From NCBI RefSeq assembly GCF_017916325.1, contig NC_090167.1, forward strand, positions 1,012,501 through 1,072,500: 60,000 bases of DNA. Direction: 5' to 3'. The stretch is from Leishmania martiniquensis. Taxonomy: Eukaryota; Euglenozoa; Kinetoplastea; Trypanosomatida; Trypanosomatidae. A program made the translations under genes and the position numbers. Shown here piece by piece: positions 9,344 to 20,832 of the stretch (within the stretch, counting starts at the first letter, position 1; each line of letters opens with the position of its first letter). The notes under the pieces are model-generated. The model made no database searches. It had not been told where the DNA came from and saw nothing but the letters and a program-made list of their open reading frames with translations.

Positions 9344-10598
9344 CTGGAGAGAGCCGCAAAGCGGAGTTATCTCTCTCTCTTCAGTGGTGACAGTGAGGCG
9401 CCCGAAGCCAACGAAAATATCAACGAAAGGGGGAGGCAAAAAGCGCTGCGTGTGTGTGTGTGTGTAAGTGTGTATTACTTTTCGTTTGGATGGAGGGCAC
9501 GCTCCACCGGCACACTTTCCCTTCGCCTCCGCGTCCGCAGAAAAGTCGCGAGCCCTTCAACGCGCAGTATCAGCGAAATGCACAGAGAGGAGGAAGGAGG
9601 GAGAAAGAGAGAGATAGGAAACTGCCGTGTGCCAGGGGAGGCAGAAAGAGTAGGAGGAAGCAGCAACGAGTGGCAAGCCGAAGTGAAGGGTATTTCGTTC
9701 ATTCGCCTCTTGTGATGTGGCCTCTTCAAGCTGCGTAAGCAGCAGGCGGGGGGAGGAAGAGAAAAGAGGAGGAGACGTACATACACGACATCGAAAAAAA
9801 GAGAAACAAAAGTGCCCTGCACGGCTACGCCGCCGTAGCCGTGCGTACGTGGCATTCGCCCAAGTAGGAACGCCGTAAGCGCGCTTAGATGTCAGCCGGC
9901 ACGCGCATGTGCGGAAGGGGCACTTTCGTCAAAGCCCCACACACACACACCTTTCCTCTCCCACTTTGCATGCATGGGAAGCGGGGGGAGGAGGGGGAAG
10001 GCGGCAAGGAACACCGCACTTGGACGTTTCCAACGAATCCATCTCGCACTTGCTACATCCCAGCATCCAAATGTGGTCTTGCAGTGTCCAGTTCGCGCTA
10101 CATCCTACAAATCGAAGGCTGCTGCGCGTAGGCCCCAGTTTCCTTCTGTTGGTGTGTGTGTGTGTTTAGGTGTTGATATGTGTGGGAGGGGAGCGGGCGA
10201 AGAGCGGGCGTACGCAGCCTCTAACAAGGACCAAGTTCGTGTGACAGTCACTGTCCCTGCGTCTGCGTCTGTGCACATACGCCTTTCAGCGCAGAAACGA
10301 AGGCGTCTGCTCAACGTTTGAAAGGCCTCGAACGGAGTGCAGACTCTGTTGCTTGCGATACAAAAGAGCGGCACGAGAAAGCGAGCGTGGAGCCTCTCCA
10401 CCTCGTACCCTTTCCTCCTGCTGCCTCGGCATCATCCCGGCGCCTCGATCATCCTCTTGTGATGAGCGAGTAGACTTCTTTTTCTTTCTCGTCCCCTCCA
10501 CCTTCCTCCAGTCACAGGAGGTGCGGTGCTGCACCGGCTCCTGCCCCTCCTCCGTCTTCGCCAGCGCACGACGAAGACGACAACCTGCGACGGCGGCT
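9344..10598. other. Intergenic spacer with GT microsatellites
   Basis: No gene. It holds (GT)n tracts at about 9449-9474 and 10150-10166, a CA stretch near 9938-9950, and long purine-rich blocks at about 9586-9665 and 9750-9810 that are polypyrimidine on the sense strand and candidate trans-splicing signals for the twin-CX9C gene. Confidence 0.55.
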
Positions 10599-12527
10599 CT
10601 AGCGATGCGCGTCAGCGGAGGGGGAGCTGAGTCGGCGCTCTGCCAGCAGCTGATGGCGCAGCTCTTCGAGCGACGGCTTGCGCGAAGGTGCTGACGCGGA
10701 AGAGGACACCGACGAGGCGCTAGACGAGCGCGGTGGTGACGAACTCGGAGACGAGGCCCCTGCTGGGGCAGCAGCAAGAGCAGCAGCGTCAGCTGCCACA
10801 GACCGCGAGGAGAAACTTGACGACGCTAAGGGGGAGGGGGAGCCAAGTCTGGGCGGCGATACGGCACGCTCCCCTGGTGGGTTCGTGCGCTCGTACTGAG
10901 GCCTCGATGTACCGCTGCTGGTCCCGTTCGTTCCCTCAAAGGAGTCTGAGTAGCGAGAGGAGTTCGCTGTCTTGATGAAGCAGCGCCGCGCTGCTTCAGT
11001 GGGCGTTGGCTGAAGAGGCATCCGAGACCCTTCAAGGAGAGAGGAGGCAGGAGCTCCGCAGGCCATCGATTGAGTACCGGAGGTGATGTCTAAATCAGCC
11101 ATATTGTTGCTCATGCGGCGTTCCCAAGCGGGAAGTAGCTGCTTCGCCAGCAGTGCCTCACGTGCCGCCGACATGCAAACCAGCCGGTTCACGCGCCGCT
11201 CCGTCGTAGCAAGGGACGGCCACGCCGTCTTCTCTAGAGGCCAGCTGTCTGCCGGAGTGTGAGTGTCTACCTGCCCGTGCTCGGGCCTGTTGAATAGCTG
11301 CGCCGCCTCCAAGAGTGGCACAAAGCTCCTCTTCTGGTGTGCCACATTGTAAAGCTCCTCGATCAGCATGCGCTGCACAGACGCCTCCCTTTCAAGGACT
11401 CGAGTGGCGGCGAGAAGCCGCTGCTGCTTCTGCTGCTGCATCTCCGAGAATCCGCGTGAGAGGGGAAGAGTAGGGTAGTGTTGCACTGCAGTAGTCACTG
11501 ACTTGCTTGAGACGCCCACCATAGTCGAGGAGGTGGATGCTGCGGCGGATGAGAGAGGTAGCGGTGCGCGCTGTCGATCGCCTACCCTGTCCAAGGCGGC
11601 TGCAAGCCGCTTCACCTCAGTGAGGAAGTCTACTGAAGTTTCCGCGTAGTACCTCGCCGAGGGTAAGCTGCCATGTGTCTCAGAGGCCGCATTCGATGAA
11701 GATCGCGCCATCGCCATCAGCGTTTCCGTTTTGGGCGCCGCACGAGCGAAGCTGTCGCCCGCACTGCCGTTGGGCGGTGGACTAGAGGTGATGCACCGGA
11801 GAGGCTGCAGCCCGAGGTTCCACATGGCGCCAGAGCTCACGAGGCGGGTGCGGTGCTTGATCTGCAAGCGTCGAAGCAGGCGGCGTAGATCGATTTTCGA
11901 GCACAGAGGATCGCGCTCGAGGTGCAAATGCGCGAGCGACCGGACCAGCGCGGTCACCCCAAAGGCAGCGCCATCCTGCAGGATGTTCATCAGGTAATTC
12001 TCTCCGTTCCTTAGCAGAAAAGGATATGGCCGGCTCAGTGCGTGGCGCCACGCGACCACCAACTCCACCGTGAGCAGCGTCACCATTTGATGCTCCTGCA
12101 GAAGACGCAGCATTGTGAACTGTGCGTCTTCGATGTTGGCCTTGCCGTTGTCATAGGCGCTGCTGCACGCCCACATGCGCGTCACCACGCTCTCCCGCAA
12201 CGCCATGGCCTGCATCACCAACAGCGTCTGCTGTTCATGCTCACGCAGCGCTGTCAAGAGAAGTTCTGTACCACCTAGAGCAACGAGCGCATCACCGTAG
12301 TGATCCATAGTCGATGCATTGGGCGAGAGGGTCGATGCACTTGCTGTAGTGGCTTCAGCCGAGGACCCCTGTGTCACAGCAACGCGTTCGCGCAGGAGAG
12401 GTTGCACAAACAGGCAGGAGTAAAGCTCTCTGTCTATTAGAGGAATCGCCAAATCTTCTGCCAGGCGCTCGTACGTCGCCGCGAGGTTCGCGCAGTAGGC
12501 ACTGATAGCGTCCTCCTTTCCTGCCAT
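10599..12527 (-). CDS. Hypothetical protein, 642 aa, alpha-helical with Ser/Ala-rich tail
   Basis: No recognised family. The frame opens at 12638, but the first 37 residues resemble translated leader, so I choose the Met at 12527 (MAGKEDAI). Residues 1 to about 220 are predicted alpha-helical with regular Leu spacing, compatible with an all-helical scaffold. A basic Leu/Arg stretch (about residues 205-220, LRRLLRRLQIKHRTR) could be an interaction or nucleic-acid-binding patch. The last about 90 residues are extremely Ser/Ala/Pro-rich. Normal composition in the first half and an uninterrupted frame support a real gene. No signal peptide or membrane segment is seen. Confidence 0.75.
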   Translation of the reverse strand: MAGKEDAISAYCANLAATYERLAEDLAIPLIDRELYSCLFVQPLLRERVAVTQGSSAEATTASASTLSPNASTMDHYGDALVALGGTELLLTALREHEQQTLLVMQAMALRESVVTRMWACSSAYDNGKANIEDAQFTMLRLLQEHQMVTLLTVELVVAWRHALSRPYPFLLRNGENYLMNILQDGAAFGVTALVRSLAHLHLERDPLCSKIDLRRLLRRLQIKHRTRLVSSGAMWNLGLQPLRCITSSPPPNGSAGDSFARAAPKTETLMAMARSSSNAASETHGSLPSARYYAETSVDFLTEVKRLAAALDRVGDRQRAPLPLSSAAASTSSTMVGVSSKSVTTAVQHYPTLPLSRGFSEMQQQKQQRLLAATRVLEREASVQRMLIEELYNVAHQKRSFVPLLEAAQLFNRPEHGQVDTHTPADSWPLEKTAWPSLATTERRVNRLVCMSAAREALLAKQLLPAWERRMSNNMADLDITSGTQSMACGAPASSLLEGSRMPLQPTPTEAARRCFIKTANSSRYSDSFEGTNGTSSGTSRPQYERTNPPGERAVSPPRLGSPSPLASSSFSSRSVAADAAALAAAPAGASSPSSSPPRSSSASSVSSSASAPSRKPSLEELRHQLLAERRLSSPSADAHR

Positions 12528-15500
12528 GGTAGTGCCTGATGCGAGCTCGATGGCAAAGGTCGAAAAGATTCTGCGGTCAGCGTGCGACCGAGCAAGTAGC
12601 AGAAGAGAAGGGAGAAGAGAGGAAGAGGGGTGAGCCAAGAAGCCGGAATCAACCTAGAGGACACGCACACACGCCCGTGCAGGCAAGAGGTGAGCAGAGG
12701 AGAGCAAAGGAAAAGCACACCGTTGTTGATGGATCGTTAGGTGTGCCTTCGTGATGTATAGGTGGCGTCCTGCAACATGGAGCCCGACGTCCGTCGGCAC
12801 AGCCCAGCAGGCGCCCTATCGCGCAGGCCCCAGCAGCCGCGGGCACGCGCTACATTGTGGCCCACGCCATCATCGGAGCACCACCCCCTCCTGCCGCAAA
12901 CCCTTCCCACCCACCCACCCGCCTCGCAGGTGGCCCCCACCCCGCCGCCCCTGGCATGCCGCCCGCCACCTGGCGCATCCCCCCCTCAGAGGACCAGTGG
13001 GCCGCTCAGGCGCCCCCCGCAACAGGGGGCAGTGTGAGGACCGGCTGAGGCAGTCTCGAGTCGCGCCCGCCCCTCGCCTGCCATGTGGGTGCTACGCACG
13101 TGTTCACTGGTGCAGGTCTCTCGGGCACAGCATCCGGCGACCTGGCCGCTGGCATCCGTAGCCAGGGAGGGGGGCGCTCCGCCTCTCCTGCGCCACCGGT
13201 AACTGACTCCGTGCCGCCACAAGAAGTTGTTCGGCAGTGGCAGGGATAGGGGAGGGAGGCTGCCTCGCCTCACCACAGAGACGGGCAGGGGAGAAAGGCC
13301 TCAGATACAACGCAGTGAAGTGTGTTCTGCGTTCGCTATGTGTCGGAGAGGAGACTGCAAAGTGCGCCCGAAATTTACGAAAAGACTATCGGAAGAGCTG
13401 AAGAAGAGGACGGCGCGTACAAGCAGCAGTCGCCGCTACGAAGAACCTTTCTGTGAACTGTGCATGAGCATTCATGGGCAGAAGAGTGCGGATCTTCAGA
13501 CTCCGTGTTGTCATTCGCGCCGCCCCAGCAGCCCACACGCGAGCAGAAAGTGGCGGAGATGTCCGAGGAGGCAAACAGAAGCGAGTGGGCGAACGTATTG
13601 AGATCTCCTGCAGTGCTGAGCGAGACGCCAGAGAAGGCCAAAGAAGCACGAGACCGGCAACGGTACGTCGAGCGAGGCGAAACGAGGAGGAAACGACGCT
13701 TGGGAGAGGCGATGCGCCGCGGAAGTGCTTGCGCCATGTCAGCACGCCAAACGAAAAAAAAGGGATGGGCGCGTAGGCCCGTGTGCTCTTCTCTCCGGTC
13801 GGCACGTGCTATCCTTCACTCTCTCTCTAACAGCAGCTGAGGCGAGAGTGATGGTGCAATGGCGACTGCGCGCGCGAGACACGTACGGCTCACCACACGA
13901 GCCGGCAGACGATTTGGCCTGGCCACCAAAAAAGGGTGCGACGACAAGGATTGAAACATGGAAAAAAAAGGTTGTCGGCGCTGTCAGGGGGAAGGCACAC
14001 GCCTGGAGGGAACGGAGAGAAGAGGAGATCTGTCAAAAGCACCCAGAGACGCTTCTTCAGCGGAGATGCCATGCGCCCAGACAAGTAGCACGTGGCGAAG
14101 TATCCTCGAGCGAGTCTTCAAGGGAGAAAGAGAGCGTGCAAGGTGTGCGCGCACGGCGTGAGGCGCTCCCCCCACACACACACACACGCACACACACAAG
14201 CACGCGTCAGTGTTTTGCACCGCCGGTGGTGTGCAGCGGCGTTGCTTTTATGCGCGTCTTGAAGAGCGCTGGTGCCAAACGGATTGTCGGCTAGCACCCG
14301 CTGATGAATGACGGGCAACAACGCATTAGCGGTTAGCACTGGCCGGTGTTCTTGCGCCAATCATCGGTTGGAGACGCAGACCTGGAAGGCGGCGGCGCAG
14401 AGGCGCACTCGTACCGCATCAGTAAGACGGGAGAATACAGTAGAGAGGGAGGAAGACAGAAGCGGGTAGGAATGAGTATGGGGTGAGGAGGCGGTGCCGT
14501 TTTCAAGAGCACCATTGCATCGAGGGATCGATCTGCGTGTGTTTCGAGCCGCAAAGAAGTCATTGTGACAGACAGCTCCGGCATCGATCCCAGCAAAGGA
14601 TCGAGCGACGCTCGGTATTTCATGTGAAACGCACCCACATGCTTCGTCGCCTTACTCCACCCGCCGATACGCAGACGAGCATGGACCCTGAGACAGCACA
14701 GCCGAAGAGAAAGCGCGCGCTTCCTCTCTCCCGCTCGCTCGCTCGATCTCTCCCGGCCCCGCCCTCCGCAGCGCCATTCGCCCATTCCACTTTGGACGCA
14801 TTGTCGAAGGAAAGCGTTAGCTGCCCAGCCCGAAACCGCGTCGTATTGGGTACTTGCGTCTGCTGTTCTCTTCAGGCACGGTCGACGTCGCCCCTTTCTT
14901 TGCTCTTTGGTTAGCACATTGGTGGGTAGTACAAATATCTAAGCCCCCGAGGTGCACACGACCAAGCATTCACAACCAAACACAAGTGTGGACATCATCT
15001 CAGGCGCACATGCGCATATTTTAATGCCCAAGCATTTTTATTACGAAGACGAGCAGTGCGGGTGGAAGAAGACGTCAAGGCGGGCACTGCCTCTCTCTCT
15101 CTTTCTCGTCAGTTCTGTCCGGGCGCATGCCTTCGCAGAGCTGTCATGGGGAGGCCGTTGTGCGGCGTACGATATGAGAGCGAGGCGTATAGGTTTTCTT
15201 GTAATTTCTCTTTGTGGTTCCGCCGTGATGTCGTGTTGGCGTGTAGAGGTGTGTGTTCGCAAAGGGCGCGTAAAGGGTGGAACACCTCTGCCCGTCGTAG
15301 CAGAGCGGAGGGGAGGGGAGGGGGGGACCTGCGCGTATACAAGAGCGACAGCGCATGCACGCACGCATACCGACGTGGCCACCGTTCGTACAGAGAAAGA
15401 GAAAGGGAGAGATACAATGAATGTATTACTGAGCCCCAGTCAACCAGAAACAAAAGAGTGGGGTCGTTGAAAGAAGAGCTGAAGCGAAACCACCCCACAC

Positions 15501-15913
15501 ATGGGTCAAGCGCACAAGCATATGTGCGTGTGCATATGTGTGTGTGTGCGTGAGAGATGAAGGGGTGGGAGAGGGGAGGTGACGACATAAGGTGAACGAG
15601 AAGAACGCTACAGACACCGCAAACATTCGAAAAGTGGCAACGAGCGTCACACGCGTTTGCCGGATCTATTGGACACAACAAAAATAATAAGAATAAAGAG
15701 AGGGCGAAAAAAAGGGCGCCTCATGAAAGCTGCACGGATGGCGGTGGGCGGGGCGGAAAGGGCAGAGGGTAGCGGTGCTGGTGGCAAGGGCCCTTCGAGG
15801 TGCGTTCACCACACTAGTGTTACACCCTCGGGTCCGACAGCTTACCGCCGCTGCTGCAGAGCGGGTGGCTGTTGTGAGGTTCTTGTAAGCGATTGGACTA
15901 CAACGGCATGGGC
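12528..15913. other. Long intergenic spacer (3.4 kb)
   Basis: No credible gene on either strand. ORFs of up to 194 codons occur but are Arg/Ser/Pro/Cys-rich and overlap one another on opposite strands. A very C-rich block lies at about 12885-13025 on the plus strand (G-rich in the sense transcript). A (CA)n tract is at about 14172-14199, a CT tract at about 15093-15108, and GT repeats near 15535-15550. Most of the block near 13-15.9 kb would be the 3' UTR of the zinc-finger gene to its right. Purine tracts at about 12600-12635 would serve the 642-aa gene. Confidence 0.55.
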
Positions 15914-18900
15914 CTATGAAGAAGTGCGCACAGTTTTCGCGTTTGCAGCGGCGCATCCCTCTTGCGAACCGTGTTCGATACGCTCCACCGTGGCGCGGAC
16001 GCGCTCAGCGGCGCGGCTGCTGAGATAGCATGCACGACCACACAGCATCTCGTGTTCCTTGACGTCCTGGATACGTACGCGGACACAGCACTTGCGGCAC
16101 GCCACGAGCATGGCCTTGACGCATTGATAGCACTCCCTAACGAAGGCATCGCGAACCGTCTCGGGGGAGGTCGCGGAGGGCACCTGCTGGGAGGCCATGT
16201 GCTGGATACGCTCTTGCAGCGCTGCGGGCACCTCCTTTACGTCCTCGATGGCAGCGTAGTACTCACGCAGCAGGGCCTCCGCTTTGGGGCGACATCGATC
16301 CACATGGACACGATAAGCAGAGGTGGCCTGTTGATCCGCGCATAGGAAGCAAGGCAGCGTCTGACGCGTCTGCTGCACGATACCCTGCAGCATAGCTGCG
16401 ACAACTTCGTTTGTGGAAGTGGTCACAGCGCCCGTGGCACGCGAGGTTTGAGCACCGCCCATGCTTGCGTAGCGCGCTTGTCGGCATCCCCCTGGAGTCG
16501 CCGGCGTCTGCTGCGCGTGCACCCCCTCCTTTGGCTCCGTCGGAGCTTCCTGCGGGGAAAGGCGTAACTCGGCGTCGGCGTGGTCGTCTGGACGTGCCGG
16601 GGAGGCAGTAAGATCGTGCTCCCGCCGGCGAGACTTGGACGGCGTCCCCTCGCCTGGCTGGTGACTGCCATGAATAGGGCTCTTTGTCGACGACGTCTCC
16701 AGCGCCGGCTCCACTGTTGCCTGGACAACGCGGCCAGTGGACTGAGGGATGGTCGTGCGCGGCACGCATTCGTCCTCAGGTTCGAAGTGCAGCTTCTTGT
16801 GTACCTCGGGCTTCGATGGCGCCGTCGCCTCGTCCTTTGCCGGTACCTCGCCCGCAGTCGCGACCACAGCTCTCTTCTTCGGCCGCTTCATCGGCTTCGC
16901 AGCGGCGCCCGCCGAGTCTTCAGCTAAGCTGTTGCGCGTCGCCACACGAGCGCAGTGCTTGGAGAAGGAGTCCTGCTGGCGTGCGGACACACGCCCAGTG
17001 CCAGCGGCACGGTGACACTCCTCCGATGACACTGTCACCGGCGAGTCACTACTCAGCAGCGAAAGAGTACTGTGGCGACGCTCCAGTGAGCTGCGCAGGC
17101 TGCAGACCCGCGGCACTGCACGCCGCTGCGGTTGGCGATGCGGGGAGTCACAAGTCCGATGTACAGAAGCGGCGTCTATCGACAGCCGCTGCCTGGGGTG
17201 CGAAGAGACGCTCTTGGGGACGGTGGACTGGCGGGCGCTGTAAATGGAGTCATACGTCTTGGGCGGTGCAGAGGCGGCAGCAGCAGGAGACTCCCCATGA
17301 CGTTCCCGGCTCGTGGCCGTCATGTGGGTTGTGAAACGGGTCTTCGCTTCTGAGGCAATTGAAGGGCAGCTGCGGGGTGTGCCGCAGCTGCTGGCGGTGC
17401 CTGTGTGAGCGGCGCACGACTGCGAAAGACTCTGCTGTAGGCGGCTCGGAGTGCTACGCCGCTCCTCCTCGTCCCCGTGATGATCCCTACGCTTCGCGGC
17501 GATACTGGCGGTCAGCTCGTACATCGCTGTCGAGGGGCGAAGCCAGAAGGCCCTCTGGCTGCCGGAGAGCTGAATCACCTTCTCTTCCTGTGTACGCGCA
17601 GCTTCGGCAGGAGGAACCCTGCTGCCCTCTGCCACGCCTTCCTCGGGGTCCATCTGCCGCAAAGCATAGCTCTTCTCGTCATTTTGGACGATTTTCGCCG
17701 CCAGGCAATGCGAAGTCGGAGAGTTGGCCGTGAAGTTCGTGGCTGCGGCCACCCCGGAGTCCTCTACAGACTTCTCATCAGCATCCTCCTGTGGAGGCGC
17801 GCTGGTCGTTGCGGCCGTCGCCAGTGCCGCCTTTACCGTACCGCTCTTTCGGCGACGACTCGGCTGATCGCTCGATAGCGCGGCTGCAGCTGCAGTTGAC
17901 GCACGGCACGTCGAGGCGCTGGCACCTCTTCGGGTGTGCGAATGCGGCTGCAGCTGCGGTGCAGAGATGGGTAGTGGCCCATCTGTGTGGGCAAAGGAGG
18001 CGGTCGAAGTGCGCTGCGAAGACGGACGATCGTGTGTCGTCACGGGCTCATAGCCAGGCCGCACCGTGTCGCGCCGGCGCTTACTCGACGCGCAGTACGG
18101 CAGCGTCAGCTCGGGGGCCACATAATGCACAGCAGCATCCCCTTCCCCTCCGGTGGTGCAGGCGGGTTCAAAAGAGGACGACGGACAGCGCGCCTTCGGC
18201 AAGCTCATCTGCGGCACTTTGAGCGCTCGGGAGGAGTCAGAGAGGTCTCCCTCTATCTTGTCTCCTGCTGGCTCTGTAGGACGGGCGACAGGCCGGTCCG
18301 TGGGCGTCGGGGACAAGAAGGATCTCGCACGCTGTGGCATTCGCCGAGAGTCCGAGGGAGATGCAGGCTTGGCGGCGCTTCGGCGCGGCTGCGGCACAGG
18401 CAGCGGCGGCTCCTCCTCCTCTTCCGTCTCCGAGTCGTCGCTGATGACCGTATCACCGACGGCAGAGCAGCCACAAGGTTCAGTAAGCGCATGGCACTGC
18501 GTTCCGTCGCGCCGCGGGGAGGGCCTGCTCTCCTCCTTGGCCTCCGCAGGGCTCGGCGGTGACTGCTCCCCTTCCACTAGCCGGCTCCCGCGAACAAGCA
18601 TCTTGTACCGCTCCAGCGCACTGCTGCGCGCCTTCAGGTCCGCCATACGCTTGCTGTAGTCCACCGGAACACGCCGAATCGCCATGGATGACGACTCCTG
18701 CGGCACCGTCGCGACGGCAACCTCGACTGATGTCAACGACCTCTTCGCGGCGCTGTCGCTGTAGGTAGAGCCCGCAGCCTCCTCATCGAAGGCACCATCC
18801 GCCGCCGCGCCAGCAGATGCGCGATTGTGGGTGCGTTTGCTGGCACTCAGACAAGTTCGCTCGTGTTTCTCATCGCCGACGTGCATGCACGAATGCGGCG

Positions 18901-18955
18901 CCGTGTTGGTGCAGAAGGAGCTGCTCTCGCTGCTGCTAACGGTGTAGTTACTCAT
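15914..18955 (-). CDS. Large low-complexity protein with C-terminal C2HC zinc fingers
   Basis: A 1013-aa protein. The first about 860 residues are rich in Ser, Ala, Pro, Glu and Arg with acidic patches (for example DDSETEEEEE near residue 170) and look intrinsically disordered. The C-terminal about 147 residues form a compact Cys/His region: CFLC with HxxxC downstream (about 869-888), and CRKC followed by HEMLC (about 953-972), which fits the C-x2-C-x11-H-x3-C pattern of C2HC-type fingers. Such fingers occur in protist proteins of cytoskeletal or nucleic-acid-related function; no function can be assigned. The frame is open to 19054, but MSNYTVSS at 18955 is the likelier start because the upstream 33 residues look like UTR. 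Confidence 0.8.
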   Translation of the reverse strand: MSNYTVSSSESSSFCTNTAPHSCMHVGDEKHERTCLSASKRTHNRASAGAAADGAFDEEAAGSTYSDSAAKRSLTSVEVAVATVPQESSSMAIRRVPVDYSKRMADLKARSSALERYKMLVRGSRLVEGEQSPPSPAEAKEESRPSPRRDGTQCHALTEPCGCSAVGDTVISDDSETEEEEEPPLPVPQPRRSAAKPASPSDSRRMPQRARSFLSPTPTDRPVARPTEPAGDKIEGDLSDSSRALKVPQMSLPKARCPSSSFEPACTTGGEGDAAVHYVAPELTLPYCASSKRRRDTVRPGYEPVTTHDRPSSQRTSTASFAHTDGPLPISAPQLQPHSHTRRGASASTCRASTAAAAALSSDQPSRRRKSGTVKAALATAATTSAPPQEDADEKSVEDSGVAAATNFTANSPTSHCLAAKIVQNDEKSYALRQMDPEEGVAEGSRVPPAEAARTQEEKVIQLSGSQRAFWLRPSTAMYELTASIAAKRRDHHGDEEERRSTPSRLQQSLSQSCAAHTGTASSCGTPRSCPSIASEAKTRFTTHMTATSRERHGESPAAAASAPPKTYDSIYSARQSTVPKSVSSHPRQRLSIDAASVHRTCDSPHRQPQRRAVPRVCSLRSSLERRHSTLSLLSSDSPVTVSSEECHRAAGTGRVSARQQDSFSKHCARVATRNSLAEDSAGAAAKPMKRPKKRAVVATAGEVPAKDEATAPSKPEVHKKLHFEPEDECVPRTTIPQSTGRVVQATVEPALETSSTKSPIHGSHQPGEGTPSKSRRREHDLTASPARPDDHADAELRLSPQEAPTEPKEGVHAQQTPATPGGCRQARYASMGGAQTSRATGAVTTSTNEVVAAMLQGIVQQTRQTLPCFLCADQQATSAYRVHVDRCRPKAEALLREYYAAIEDVKEVPAALQERIQHMASQQVPSATSPETVRDAFVRECYQCVKAMLVACRKCCVRVRIQDVKEHEMLCGRACYLSSRAAERVRATVERIEHGSQEGCAAANAKTVRTSS

Positions 18956-20832
18956 CGTTGCTTCGGGGAGGCGCCTGGAAGAGAGTATGCCTGAATGGAG
19001 GCAGATGCCGCTGCGAATGCACGAACCCGCGCCCTGGCTCGCTATCACGCACACCTCTCACACACAGGCACACACACACCGACACACAGAGACAAGCACA
19101 GCGGTACTTCTGAATAAGCGACAGGAAAGAGAAGCACTCGAAGGTAGACGAGGGAGAGGTGCACGTTAGGCGCTAGAGGGGATGGCGGATAGATGATGGG
19201 GCAAGTGCGCTGTGGGAGTGGAAAAGAGAGGTAAGGGAAGAGGGGGGAGGAAGAGAAAGCGCCAGCGACCTGAGTGAAGGGGCCTGTGAGGAGCGAGAAG
19301 CAGCAGCTGGGCTACCGCCAAGCACGTGTCGACCGCCGCCAAAGCCAGTAATAGAAGCGGCACACCTTGAGAGAGGGAGTGCGGATGGCCGAATTACTAA
19401 TGGCTGCCCAGCGCGTCGTCGGAAAGCAGAGGAAGGGGAGGGGGGACGAAAGGAGTGGTGGGGGGTAGCGGAAGTTTTGGCGCGCGTCGGTGATGTTGCG
19501 GACACCCGCCCCTACGGAGGGACGAAGAGCGCGGTGGAAATAAGAAGCGAAGGAACGCACACCGGCACGTTCTCTAGAGCATCAAACGTCCCGAGAAATC
19601 ACCAAAAGATGTGAATCTAAACGCCAAGAGAGAGAGGGGGGAGAAGAGAGGTACACACGAAGAGACGGAGGTGAGTGAGTGAGTGTGTGTTGGGGGGGGG
19701 GGGGTCGGGGAACGACCTGGCAATGGCAAAGAAGCGAAATATATAAATATATATATAAAACAGCTGAAGAGAGAGGACGAAAGTGTGTGCAGGGGAGGAG
19801 GGTGGGGTGCAGGGATGTTTGAAGAAACTTGTAGAGGCTCACAGAGTCCGTCAGCCCAGAGCTTCCACGCACGAGGGGCAACAGCGCAAGAGGCGGTGAG
19901 GAGAAGGTACACACTGTTCTGATGTGAGGAGGGAGTAAGGTAAGCGGCAAAAGGGAGCGAGAGAGAGAGGGGAGGACGTGTGGGTGGGACGGGGTGCCGT
20001 TAGGACTCATGAGAGAGCTTTCCTGCTGTGTTGTGGGAATTGTGTAGGTTGGGGCGTCTCCGCAAAAGCGAGCGTCGGTGCGTCAGCCGGAAGGAGTGAG
20101 GGGGGAGGGGGGCACCGTTCGTCAATGGAGCCACCACACGACGAAGCGCCATGAAGGAAAAAAAAGAGGTAGAGAGAGGGAGGGAGGGAGGGAAAGGGGT
20201 AATAGAAAGGAGCTTACAAAGAGGTTGTGGGCTTTGCAGAAATGGAGAGAGGTGAGGGTGGAGCACAGCTCCCTAATGCCGCAGGTTCAGTGACATGCCA
20301 CACTACAGAGATTTGCCGTGCGCGTGAGATGTGACGGTCAGCGCTGCCCGCCACCCGCGGCTGCCCAGCCACACAAGCGTGTGAGAGAGGCACGGAGAGG
20401 TAGACGAATTCGCGCCCCAACGCAGTTGCCTCGGGGAGGAGAAGAAAGCAAGCCCTTCCCGACCATATGCTTACTCGCCGTGCAGGCGCTGATTTTGCGC
20501 CGCTCTGGGGCGCGGCCGTCGCCACACCCTTTGCCCTTCCCTCATCATGGAGAGGCATTTCGTTCGATCAGGCGACGCCGCTTTGAATATGTACAGTGCC
20601 CACACAACTGCTAAACCAAATAAAAAAAGGAAGTCTATAAAGCAGCACACAGCAGAACGGCCAACCCATCCCGTTGGGTATACACACGTGCGCGGACGCA
20701 CCTGCAAGCACGCAAGGGCCGGGGGAGAGGAAGGGGTAAGAAGGTAGGCACGCACGTGCCTCCCCCCTCCCCCTTCGCCGCTCTTCCAGTTCCCCTACAC
20801 ACCCTTTCTTCCTTCGGCCCGAAGGGCGCAGG
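18956..20832. other. Intergenic spacer with G13 run and AT tract
   Basis: No gene. CA repeats lie at about 19050-19100, purine-rich blocks at about 19190-19260 and 19625-19655, a run of 13 G at 19692-19704, an alternating AT tract at about 19738-19762, and a long purine block at about 20155-20212. Several of these are sense-strand polypyrimidine tracts suited to trans-splicing of the zinc-finger gene and polyadenylation of the NDUFB9-like mRNA. Confidence 0.55.

Noticed and set aside
14333..14917. 194-codon minus-strand ORF in the 12.5-15.9 kb spacer
   Set aside because: Arg/Ser/Leu-rich and crosses purine tracts; no motif.
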